Origin: JAFGSZ01 sp964492185
Lineage (GTDB): Bacteria > Bacteroidota > Bacteroidia > Bacteroidales > UBA10428
Assembly (NCBI GenBank): GCA_964492185.1
Contig: CAZBJH010000049.1
Span: forward strand, 1-22,024
Direction: 5' to 3'
Length of the DNA stretch: 22,024 nucleotides
Position numbers and translations under genes: made by a program. This document shows, piece after piece, positions 16,501 to 22,024 of this stretch (positions within the stretch are counted from its first letter, which is position 1; each line of letters opens with the position of its first letter). The notes under the pieces are model-generated. The model did no database searches. It saw only the letters and a list, made by a program, of their open reading frames with translations, and was not told where the DNA came from.

Positions 16501-16828
16501 TGTAATTGAATAAATTTAATCCTCCGGCAGTTGCCAGCCATATATTATCTTCCTTATCCTGCTGAATAGATAATATATGATTATTTGAAATGGAATTCCG
16601 GTCTTTCGGATCATGATAAAAAACTTTAAATTCGTATCCGTCATAGCGGTTTAATCCGTCATTGGTCCCTATCCATAAAAACCCCTTATTATCAAGGCAC
16701 AGGTCTGTAATTGTAGTTTGGGACAGCCCGTCAGCCAGGGAATATGATGTAATCTGCGGATTACCTTTAACTATAAAAGGGAGTAATAAAAACAACGTGA
16801 AATAAAATATAAAACTCACCCTCCTCAT
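13550..16828 (-). CDS. two-component-regulator-propeller sensor with SpoIIE-type PP2C phosphatase output
   Basis: The protein has 1092 residues. A signal peptide (1-~22) precedes a very long periplasmic beta-propeller region (~25-690) made of Reg_prop repeats with motifs such as LWIGTNDGLNRYDG, IWLATAGGLNLF, VWAGTENGLYRYD and LWLGTNRGLIR. A Y_Y_Y domain (~705-776) ends in GLEPGNYRFHVIASNSD. A transmembrane helix (~787-804) and a coiled-coil linker (~808-845) lead to a cytoplasmic SpoIIE/PP2C phosphatase (~870-1092). Its metal-binding residues are present: D881 in SGDFYW, D898 in AVDCTGHG, D957 in GMDVAF, D1027 in FTDGY and D1081 in the final DD. In Bacteroidota such proteins convert a periplasmic signal into dephosphorylation of anti-sigma-antagonist-like partners; no partner lies in the window. 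The stop TAG is supplied by element copy B. The 215-bp spacer and a terminator upstream make it probably monocistronic. Confidence 0.92.
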   Translation of the reverse strand: MRRVSFIFYFTLFLLLPFIVKGNPQITSYSLADGLSQTTITDLCLDNKGFLWIGTNDGLNRYDGYEFKVFYHDPKDRNSISNNHILSIQQDKEDNIWLATAGGLNLFNYRTGRFSKVKLSHPDYPGEAIPQKILLDRSNNTILCIARDFIARIKSNGEPALFMRIQQSDNADILFTTPTIRKHPYRNEFFLSNGSDIYKLDTSNVLSKIYLEFDKEKHVIHSFYVDFASSLWIATEGIFYRFNSKNGKVEKKLYTSKEHSGDSYIIRSIYKRNDGVFILGTNRGIKLYDPNNISKPHNPVYPEGMSVPLREATVSNIIKDESNNYWFGSSNGLFKYINRKNPFHNYSKDNLPGLPNDCITALYKTDDHVWAGNQNAGLSIIDLGTNRVKRFYKEHANPAFRLEDNRVNIIYESGKGEQFLGMSDACAVFDKREHRFVPLHEKYAEISAGLFDGVQIFAMCEGENERIWFGTSNGLVCWNRMDKSVGHYFTRNDSLSLQVFSLNEGNDNMLWLGTNRGLIRTNSINHKYIALTGIDLYDQDPGLNIYSVYFDQAENKVWAGTENGLYRYDPESDDHLLFDEDHGMANAFIHAIVDDGMNSLWVSSNHGLIRFNKNTLSVRNFDVKDGLLNYEYKHNASCRSGDGRILFGGIYGFSIFYPDSIQTNRHIPNVEITKLQMIKDSEVVDVYIGNRDTLIIPHTNNYLNIFFSALDFTLPERNQYRYSLQKTGEKFEWKYLGYKHNVVFAGLEPGNYRFHVIASNSDHVWNTTGRSLVIVVESPFWETRRARIIFLFIVITSIFLIYKFRTRTLRKLNQQYKGREIVAEKVARQKEELTLKNKNITDSINYAKRIQIAMMPSMKLFKSMFKESFILHLPKDIVSGDFYWVNEVEDKIFLAAVDCTGHGVPGAFMSIIGFELFRRITIIEKITEPAEILNNLNEDFEKIFGDVDSIILRDGMDVAFCAIDKKNKLIEFAGAFNSLYLIRDNTITEVKGDRFSIGLNDTDFGVQSFTNHVIPVRHGDVVYLFTDGYADQFGGPEGKKYKYRRFRHLLLAIHQLPMDRQHDFLLRSIMEWKSDEEQIDDILVMGIKLEFD

Positions 16829-16967
16829 TGGTAATCCGTTAGTTTGTCTATATTCGTGTTGGTTATCAATTAATTTAACCTACCCAACTCAGGTTTAAGT
16901 TACAATTTTTTATTTGATTAGGAATACTCGTACCGTGTGAAAAAATAAAAATAATCAGGCAAAAAAC

Positions 16968-16998
16968 AAAAAAAGCCACCATCCATGGCAGCTTTTTT
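16968..16998 (-). terminator. rho-independent terminator downstream of eno
   Basis: On the minus strand a short stem (GCCA paired with TGGC, extended by an imperfect GCT/AGC) is followed by T7 and a further T-rich run. It lies 45 bp after the enolase stop codon, between eno and the sensor gene. The rest of 16829-17043 is AT-rich, and I see no clear promoter consensus for the sensor gene there. Confidence 0.7.
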
Positions 16999-17043
16999 GT
17001 AATTTTATTCAGGGTCCGCTGAAAAAGCAGACCCAAAACTGTT

Positions 17044-18336
17044 TTACTTTTCGTATCCGTAAACGGCAATATCACCCAATTCTTCCTCAATCCTCAATAA
17101 CTGATTATACTTTGCCATTCTGTCTGAACGGCTTAATGAACCTGTTTTTATCTGGCCCGAATTTGTGGCCACTGCAATATCGGCAATAGTAGAATCCTCC
17201 GTTTCACCGGATCTGTGTGATGTAACTGTTGTAAAACCTGCACGATGTGCCATTTCAATGGCATCCAGAGTTTCTGATAGTGAACCTATCTGGTTCACTT
17301 TGATCAATATTGAATTAGCACATCCCATTTCAATACCTTTCTTTAAAAACTCAATATTGGTCACAAATATATCATCTCCCACCAGCTGGCATTTATCGCC
17401 GATCTTGTCATTAAGGATTTTCCATCCGTCCCAGTCACCTTCATCCATTCCATCTTCAATAGAATCGATAGGATACTTTCCTATCAGCTCTGTAAGATAA
17501 TCAGCCTGCTCTTCCCGTGTCCTTACTACGCCCTTGTCACCTTCAAATTTGGCATAGTTGTATTTCCCGTCCTCATAAAACTCGGAGGCCGCGCAATCAA
17601 GGGCAATGGATACATCACCCCCTTCTGATTTCCTTCCGGGCTTGTATCCGGCTTCTTTAACCGCTGTAATAATAGAATCAAGAGCATCTTCGGTTCCCTC
17701 CAGATTAGGGGCAAAACCACCTTCATCACCTACTGCAGTACTCAATCCCCTGGATTTTAAAACTTTCTTAAGTGAATGGAATACTTCAGCTCCCATTCTC
17801 AAACCTTCACTGAATGTTTCTGCTCCTACCGGTCTGATCATAAACTCCTGAAAGGCGATCGGCGCATCCGAATGCGAACCCCCGTTGATAATATTCATCA
17901 TCGGTACAGGGAGGATTTTGGCGTTTGTGCCCCCGATATAGCGGTATAATGGCAAGCCATGATATTCGGCAGCAGCCTTTGCTATAGCAAGGGATACTCC
18001 AAGAATAGCATTTGCACCCAGTTTACTTTTTGTTTTTGTACCGTCAAGCTTAATCATCTTTTTATCAATTGCAGTCTGATCAAGAGCGTTCATTCCGATC
18101 AGCTCTTTCGCGATGATATCATTTACATTTTTCACAGCTTTCAGTACACCTTTCCCCAGATATCGTTTTTTATCCCCGTCACGCATTTCAAGGGCTTCAT
18201 TTTCACCTGTTGAGGCACCCGAAGGTACAGCAGCGCGGCCCATAAAACCACTTGCCAGGATCACTTCGGTTTCAATGGTCGGATTGCCTCGTGAATCAAG
18301 TATTTCACGAGCATGAATATTGGCTATTTGTCCCAT
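17044..18336 (-). CDS. eno: enolase (phosphopyruvate hydratase)
   Basis: At 430 residues this is the usual length. It interconverts 2-phosphoglycerate and phosphoenolpyruvate in glycolysis/gluconeogenesis in the cytoplasm. The catalytic and magnesium-binding residues are all visible: E164 in FQEFMI, E205 in GDEGGFAPN, D247 in LDCAASEFY, E294 in IEDGMDE, D321 in VGDDIFVT, K346 in IKVNQIG, and the SHRSGETED signature from residue 373. ATG 18336 gives the standard N-terminus (IANIHAREILDSRGNPT). The gene follows rplQ on the same strand, a neighbourhood common in Bacteroidota. A terminator in between suggests its own transcript. No clear TAnnTTTG box was found in the 112-bp spacer. Confidence 0.98.
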   Translation of the reverse strand: MGQIANIHAREILDSRGNPTIETEVILASGFMGRAAVPSGASTGENEALEMRDGDKKRYLGKGVLKAVKNVNDIIAKELIGMNALDQTAIDKKMIKLDGTKTKSKLGANAILGVSLAIAKAAAEYHGLPLYRYIGGTNAKILPVPMMNIINGGSHSDAPIAFQEFMIRPVGAETFSEGLRMGAEVFHSLKKVLKSRGLSTAVGDEGGFAPNLEGTEDALDSIITAVKEAGYKPGRKSEGGDVSIALDCAASEFYEDGKYNYAKFEGDKGVVRTREEQADYLTELIGKYPIDSIEDGMDEGDWDGWKILNDKIGDKCQLVGDDIFVTNIEFLKKGIEMGCANSILIKVNQIGSLSETLDAIEMAHRAGFTTVTSHRSGETEDSTIADIAVATNSGQIKTGSLSRSDRMAKYNQLLRIEEELGDIAVYGYEK

Positions 18337-18381
18337 AATTGTATTTTGTTTTAAAATGGATAATATAATTTATAAATTAAT

Positions 18382-18416
18382 AAAAAAGGGATAAAGCCGG
18401 CATTCCCTTATCCCTT
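18382..18416 (-). terminator. rho-independent terminator of the ribosomal operon after rplQ
   Basis: On the minus strand, AAGGGATAA (18416-18408) pairs with TTATCCCTT (18394-18386) across a 13-nt loop. The T run (18387-18382) overlaps the 3' arm. It lies 33 bp after the rplQ stop and marks the end of the rpmJ-to-rplQ operon. Confidence 0.8.
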
Positions 18417-18448
18417 CAACAACATATTTTAAGAATGTCAGAATAAAA

Positions 18449-19246
18449 CTACTCTTTCTTTTCACTCTCTTCCTGTTGATCATCTTTATTATCTTCTTTA
18501 TTCTCTGAAGCTCCTTCCTGCATATTTTTCGATCCACTGCCTTCTTCACTCTTTTTCTTTTCTTCTTCCTTCTTTCCTATACCAGCCTCATCAGGTTTTT
18601 CATCTGATTTATCCTCTGCCTTCTCCTCAACCTTTACTTCTGCCTTTTCACCAGGTTTTTCTTCTATTTGTTCAGCAGATATTTCTGCTGTCTGACCTGC
18701 ACCAGTATGCCCGCCGGAAGTTTCTTTAGATTCATCAGGCTTTTTCTCTTTGCTTTCCCCGGAATGCTGAGCTTTTTGTTCCTGGGCTACCTGTTGATCA
18801 GGTTGTGCTGTATCGCCTTTCTTGCCTGATCCTCTCCTTCTGCGGCGTGTTTTTGTTTTGGTTTCCTCTTTTTGTGCAAGCAAATTCTCATTATAATCAA
18901 CCAGCTCAATAATACACATATCGGCATTATCTCCAAGCCGGGTACCGGTTTTTAATATCCGTGTATAACCTCCCGGTCTGTTGATTATTTTAGGAGATAC
19001 TTCCCTGAACAATTCGGTAACAGCATCCTTATCTTTTAGCTGACTGAACACAATCCTTCTTGAACGCGTGGAGTCATCCTTTGATTTTGTAATAAGGGGC
19101 TCGACAAAACCACGCAGTGCTTTAGCTTTTGCTGTAGTTGTACGGATCTTCTTGTGCATGATCAGCGAATTGGCCATATTTGCCAACATGGCTTCCCGGT
19201 GCCCTTTTTTCCGCCCTAAATGATTAAAACTCTTTCTGTGTCGCAT
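18449..19246 (-). CDS. rplQ: 50S ribosomal protein L17 with a ~145-residue charged C-terminal tail
   Basis: Residues 1-~120 are ordinary L17: MRHRKSFNHLGRKKGHREAM at the start, then ANMANSLIMHKKIRTTTAKA, and PGGYTRILKTGTRLGDNADM. L17 of E. coli is 127 residues, and here the protein is 265. The extra part begins with an arginine-rich patch (TKTRRRRRG), then becomes a low-complexity Glu/Lys/Ser/Gly/Gln stretch with repeated EEK, EKP and KKE words, and is surely disordered. Bacteroidota L17 proteins often carry extensions; this one is long. The frame stays open with no sign of a frameshift. The gene is the last of the alpha operon and is separated from rpoA by 188 bp that contain family-2 copy C. 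Confidence 0.96.
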   Translation of the reverse strand: MRHRKSFNHLGRKKGHREAMLANMANSLIMHKKIRTTTAKAKALRGFVEPLITKSKDDSTRSRRIVFSQLKDKDAVTELFREVSPKIINRPGGYTRILKTGTRLGDNADMCIIELVDYNENLLAQKEETKTKTRRRRRGSGKKGDTAQPDQQVAQEQKAQHSGESKEKKPDESKETSGGHTGAGQTAEISAEQIEEKPGEKAEVKVEEKAEDKSDEKPDEAGIGKKEEEKKKSEEGSGSKNMQEGASENKEDNKDDQQEESEKKE

Positions 19247-19287
19247 TTTCTATATCAAATTTATTTCCCGGTAATCAGAAACATTAA

Positions 19288-19434
19288 TTAGTGTTTGTTT
19301 ATTAAGTCTTAGTGTTTGTTCAAAATGTTAGAGATCAGGGTGCGCGAAAATTTTAAACCGCATTATACTTTGATATTCAAGGATTTAAAATTTTGACAGC
19401 AACGCGGATATTGTACATTATGGACAGACACTAA
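19288..19434. repeat. family-2 palindromic inverted-repeat element, copy C (diverged, with doubled left end)
   Basis: The right end TTATGGACAGACACTAA is intact and begins directly after the rpoA stop codon on the minus strand. The left side shows two successive end-like sequences: TTAGTGTTTGTTTATTAAG at 19288 and TTAGTGTTTGTTCAAAATG at 19309. The inner element (19309-19434) is 126 bp, the family length. The core has diverged from copies A and B but is still palindromic, with AAAATTTTAAA on one side and TTTAAAATTTT on the other. It sits inside the alpha operon between rpoA and rplQ, which are normally only a few bases to tens of bases apart. Confidence 0.72.
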
Positions 19435-20427
19435 TTAATCTTTGTCAAGTTTATAACGTGAAATATCCATGCCAAAATTCAGGTTCATACCTGATAACAG
19501 TTCATCCAGCTCGGTAAGTGACTTTTTACCAAAATTCCTGAATTTCAGAAGATCGTTCTTATTGAATTTCACCAGATCTCCCAGTGTATCCACTTCAGCA
19601 GCCTTGAGGCAATTCAGTGCCCGCACTGACAAGTCCAGATCCACCAGCTTGGTTTTCAATAACTGCCTCATGTGCAGCACTTCCTCATCAAATTCTTCAT
19701 TTGCCGATCGTTCATCCGTATCGAGTGTAATCTTTTCATCCGAAAACAGCATAAAATGATAGATAAGAATTTTCGCGGCTTCCTTTAGGGCATCCTTAGG
19801 ATGAACAGAACCATCGGTCACGATCTCGATGATCAACTTTTCATAGTCTGTTTTCTGCTCAACCCGGTAATTCTCAATCGCGTATTTTACGTTCTTAACC
19901 GGTGTGAATATGGAATCTATGGGTACTAAACCGAATTCACCGTCCAAAGGCTTATTCTCTTCAGCCGGAACGTACCCCCTGCCTTTATTTATGCTAACCT
20001 CCATCTGCAGGTCAACATCAGTTTCCATATGACAGATCTCCAGATCGGGGTTTAATACCTCAAAGCTACTCAGAAACTTGTTCAGGTCTCCGGCTTTAAA
20101 TACTTCCTGACCCGATATTGAAACAGTTACTCTTTCATCATCAACATCTTCGATCTGCTTTTTAAACCGTATTTGCTTCAGGTTAAGAATTATTTCGGTA
20201 ACATCCTCAATCACACCTGTAATTGAAGAAAACTCATGTTCCACACCTTCGATCTTAATTGTTGTTATCGCGTAACCCTCTAAAGAAGACAGAAGTATCC
20301 TGCGTAATGCATTCCCAATGGTAATGCCGTAGCCAGGTTCAAGAGGACGAAATTCAAACTTGCCGGAATTATCGTCCGAGTCTATCATAATGACTTTGTC
20401 GGGTTTCTGAAATGCTAAAATTGCCAT
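19435..20427 (-). CDS. rpoA: DNA-directed RNA polymerase subunit alpha
   Basis: The 330-residue protein has the normal two-domain layout. The N-terminal dimerisation domain (~1-230) contains FEFRPLEPGYGITIGNALRR and the LLSSLEGYAIT segment. The C-terminal domain (~255-320) contains LDLSVRALNCLKAAEVDTLG and FGKKSLTELDELL, the helix-hairpin-helix surface that contacts upstream DNA and activators. It starts 18 bp after the rpsD stop in the standard operon order. The stop TAA is directly followed by the right end of family-2 copy C. Confidence 0.98.
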   Translation of the reverse strand: MAILAFQKPDKVIMIDSDDNSGKFEFRPLEPGYGITIGNALRRILLSSLEGYAITTIKIEGVEHEFSSITGVIEDVTEIILNLKQIRFKKQIEDVDDERVTVSISGQEVFKAGDLNKFLSSFEVLNPDLEICHMETDVDLQMEVSINKGRGYVPAEENKPLDGEFGLVPIDSIFTPVKNVKYAIENYRVEQKTDYEKLIIEIVTDGSVHPKDALKEAAKILIYHFMLFSDEKITLDTDERSANEEFDEEVLHMRQLLKTKLVDLDLSVRALNCLKAAEVDTLGDLVKFNKNDLLKFRNFGKKSLTELDELLSGMNLNFGMDISRYKLDKD

Positions 20428-20445
20428 AAATTCAGAATTATTATT

Positions 20446-21051
20446 TTATTTAGAATACAATTCTACTATTAATTGTTCTTTTATATTTTCAGGGATCTCT
20501 TCACGTTCGGGACGGTTTAAAAATTTGCCGGCCATTTGATCTGAATCCCATTCCAGCCAGGAATACCTGACTCCCCTGCCGGACAATGAGTCATTAATAA
20601 CTTCCAGTGCTTTTGATCTTTCACGGATTTCAACTATATCGCCCGGGCGAAGCAAATAGGAAGGAATATTTACAATTTCTCCGTTTACAACAATATGCCG
20701 GTGCGTAACAAGTTGTCTTGCAGCTGCTCTTGTAGGTGCAATATTAAGCCTGTACACTACGTTATCCAGCCTTGACTCGAGAAGCTGGAGCAATACCTCA
20801 CCGGTAACTCCCTTACTGCTTGTCGCTTTATTAAATAAATTGGCAAACTGCTTTTCAAGTACACCGTATGTGTATTTTGCCTTCTGCTTTTCTTTAAGCT
20901 GAACGCCATATTCTGAAAGTTTTCTTCTTCGTTTATTCATCCCGTGCATTCCGGGTGGATAATTCTTCTTTTCAAAGCTTTTATCAACCCCGAAGATCGG
21001 ATCGCCAAATTTTCGGGCAATTTTTGTTCTTGGTCCAGTATATCTAGCCAT
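20446..21051 (-). CDS. rpsD: 30S ribosomal protein S4
   Basis: At 201 residues it has normal length. The N-terminal MARYTGPRTKIARKFGDPIF and the PPGMHGMNKRRRKLSEYGVQ region are typical of S4. The S4 RNA-binding domain (~93-160) has ESRLDNVVYRLNIAPTRAAA and RQLVTHRHIVVNG. S4 starts 16S rRNA assembly and in many bacteria represses its own operon. No translational operator could be identified by eye here. The gene lies between rpsK and rpoA. Confidence 0.98.
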   Translation of the reverse strand: MARYTGPRTKIARKFGDPIFGVDKSFEKKNYPPGMHGMNKRRRKLSEYGVQLKEKQKAKYTYGVLEKQFANLFNKATSSKGVTGEVLLQLLESRLDNVVYRLNIAPTRAAARQLVTHRHIVVNGEIVNIPSYLLRPGDIVEIRERSKALEVINDSLSGRGVRYSWLEWDSDQMAGKFLNRPEREEIPENIKEQLIVELYSK

Positions 21052-21091
21052 TCTGTATAATATAATTTTTAAATTTTAAACGTATTATCTG

Positions 21092-21481
21092 TTAAACCCT
21101 TCTTCTGTTTGGTGGCCGGCAACCATTATGGGGAAGTGGAGTAACATCAACTATTTCTGTTACTTCAATACCTGCAGTATGAATTGTACGGATAGCAGAT
21201 TCTCTTCCCGAACCGGGCCCTTTCACGAACACCTTGACTTTTCGCAATCCAAGATCATACGCTACTTTTGCACATTCCTGAGCAGCCATCTGGGCAGCGT
21301 AAGGAGTATTTTTCTTTGAACCCCTGAAGCCCATCTTACCGGCAGATGCCCAGGATATTACCTGACCCTGGTTATTGGTAAGTGAAATAATGATGTTATT
21401 AAACGAAGCATGTATGTGAGCTTGTCCAACAGGCTCTACCTGTACAACTTTTCTTCGTGATGATCCTGTCTTTTTTGCCAT
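21092..21481 (-). CDS. rpsK: 30S ribosomal protein S11
   Basis: The 129-residue protein contains the expected GQAHIHASFNNIIISLTN, SAGKMGFRGSKKNTPYAAQ and VKGPGSGRESAIRTI segments, and ends PLPHNGCRPPNRRRV. It is part of the 30S platform near the mRNA exit. It lies 9 bp after rpsM and 40 bp before rpsD in the conserved operon. Confidence 0.98.
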   Translation of the reverse strand: MAKKTGSSRRKVVQVEPVGQAHIHASFNNIIISLTNNQGQVISWASAGKMGFRGSKKNTPYAAQMAAQECAKVAYDLGLRKVKVFVKGPGSGRESAIRTIHTAGIEVTEIVDVTPLPHNGCRPPNRRRV

Positions 21482-21490
21482 AATTCAATC

Positions 21491-21868
21491 TTATTTTGTA
21501 GCTTTCTTTTTGTTCGCGACCGTTCTTCTTCTTCCTTTACGGGTACGTGCATTGTTTTTTGTGCTCTGACCGCGTACCGGCAATCCGATACGATGCCGTA
21601 TTCCACGATAACAACCAATATCCATCAATCTTTTAATATTAAGCTGCACTGAAGACCTTAACTCACCTTCAACTTTATAACCTTCATTCACAATTTGCCT
21701 GATCTTACTGATCTGTTCATCAGTCCATTCCTCTACTTTAATATTCCTGTCCACACCGGCTGAATCAAGAATTTTTTGAGCAGTGCTTTGACCGATACCA
21801 TAAATATAGGTAAGGCCTATTTCTCCACGTTTATTTCTTGGTAAGTCTACACCAACTATTCTTGCCAT
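21491..21868 (-). CDS. rpsM: 30S ribosomal protein S13
   Basis: The 125-residue protein starts MARIVGVDLPRNKRGEIGLT. It has the helix-hairpin-helix-like YIYGIGQSTAQKILDSAGVD and the RHRIGLPVRGQSTKNNARTR segment, followed by a basic tail (GRRRTVANKKKATK) that reaches the decoding centre. It lies in the 30S head and contacts the 50S subunit. The start is 39 bp after the rpmJ stop. Confidence 0.98.
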   Translation of the reverse strand: MARIVGVDLPRNKRGEIGLTYIYGIGQSTAQKILDSAGVDRNIKVEEWTDEQISKIRQIVNEGYKVEGELRSSVQLNIKRLMDIGCYRGIRHRIGLPVRGQSTKNNARTRKGRRRTVANKKKATK

Positions 21869-21907
21869 AAAAATATATTTATAATTATTTTACAGTATTA
21901 CAGTTTA

Positions 21908-22024
21908 CTATCCCTGACGCTGTTTGTGCCTGGGATTTTTTTTGTTAATCACATATAAACGTCCTTTTCTTCTTACGATCTTGCAATCAAAGGTGCGTTT
22001 TTTTACAGATGCTCGTACTTTCAT
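21908..22024 (-). CDS. rpmJ: 50S ribosomal protein L36, zinc-free form
   Basis: I translated this short gene by hand: 38 residues, starting MKVRASVKKRTFDCKIVRRK and ending NKKNPRHKQRQG, with stop TAG at 21908-21910. The ATG is exactly the last three bases of the window, so its upstream context is not visible. Only one cysteine (C14) remains of the three Cys and one His that bind zinc in the C+ form, so this is a C- type L36. It opens the visible part of the rpmJ-rpsM-rpsK-rpsD-rpoA-rplQ cluster. Confidence 0.95.
   Translation of the reverse strand: MKVRASVKKRTFDCKIVRRKGRLYVINKKNPRHKQRQG

Noticed and set aside
16875..17090. Minus-strand ORF of 71 codons after enolase, with a hydrophobic stretch
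   Set aside because: It starts inside eno in another frame and runs through the terminator hairpin; the hydrophobic part is encoded by the T-rich terminator region.

Overview
The window looks like a scaffold from a member of the Bacteroidota, probably near the Bacteroidales/Marinilabiliales. The evidence is a low-GC sequence, genes that mostly lack Shine-Dalgarno sites, TAnnTTTG-type -7 promoter boxes, PorE-like TPR/PD40 envelope proteins, a large 'two-component regulator propeller' sensor, and the gene order rpmJ-rpsM-rpsK-rpsD-rpoA-rplQ followed by eno. A run of 100 N at 7261-7360 marks an assembly gap. All genes are on the minus strand except one hybrid histidine kinase at 11655-13397.

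Layout from left to right. (1) 1-4971 holds two adjacent paralogous exported proteins with TPR and PD40 propeller domains. The upstream one (1102 aa) ends in a newly noticed ~66-residue helical repeat array and a C-terminal membrane anchor. The downstream one runs off the window edge just as an OmpA-like peptidoglycan-binding domain begins. (2) 4972-5654 is a 683-bp stretch without genes, filled with two families of short inverted-repeat elements. (3) 5655-9453 is a probable three-gene unit: an exported TPR protein, a GT2/sugar-transferase fusion broken by the gap, and a 2-oxo acid dehydrogenase E2. It has a plausible promoter upstream, and the preceding gene has a strong hairpin terminator. 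(4) 9584-11243 holds two exported proteins I do not recognise, one with a clear internal duplication. (5) 11655-16828 is a convergent pair of signalling genes: a hybrid histidine kinase whose ATP-binding lobe has lost its G boxes, and a propeller/Y_Y_Y/SpoIIE phosphatase sensor. A palindromic element lies between them and supplies the stop codon of the sensor gene. (6) 17044-22024 holds eno and the alpha/S13 ribosomal operon. rplQ has a long acidic-basic tail and is separated from rpoA by another copy of the palindromic element.

The most notable signals outside ordinary genes are the two miniature inverted-repeat families. Family 1 is ~215 bp, has CCTGTATTATTCAT-type ends, occurs in three copies and shows 4-bp target duplications (CTAA, CTAT) at two of them. 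Family 2 is ~127 bp, has TA-GTGTCTGTCCATAA ends and a palindromic core, and occurs in three copies. In every case an end of family 2 lies at, or within a few bases of, a stop codon. No CRISPR array, prophage, complete IS element, tRNA or rRNA was seen.
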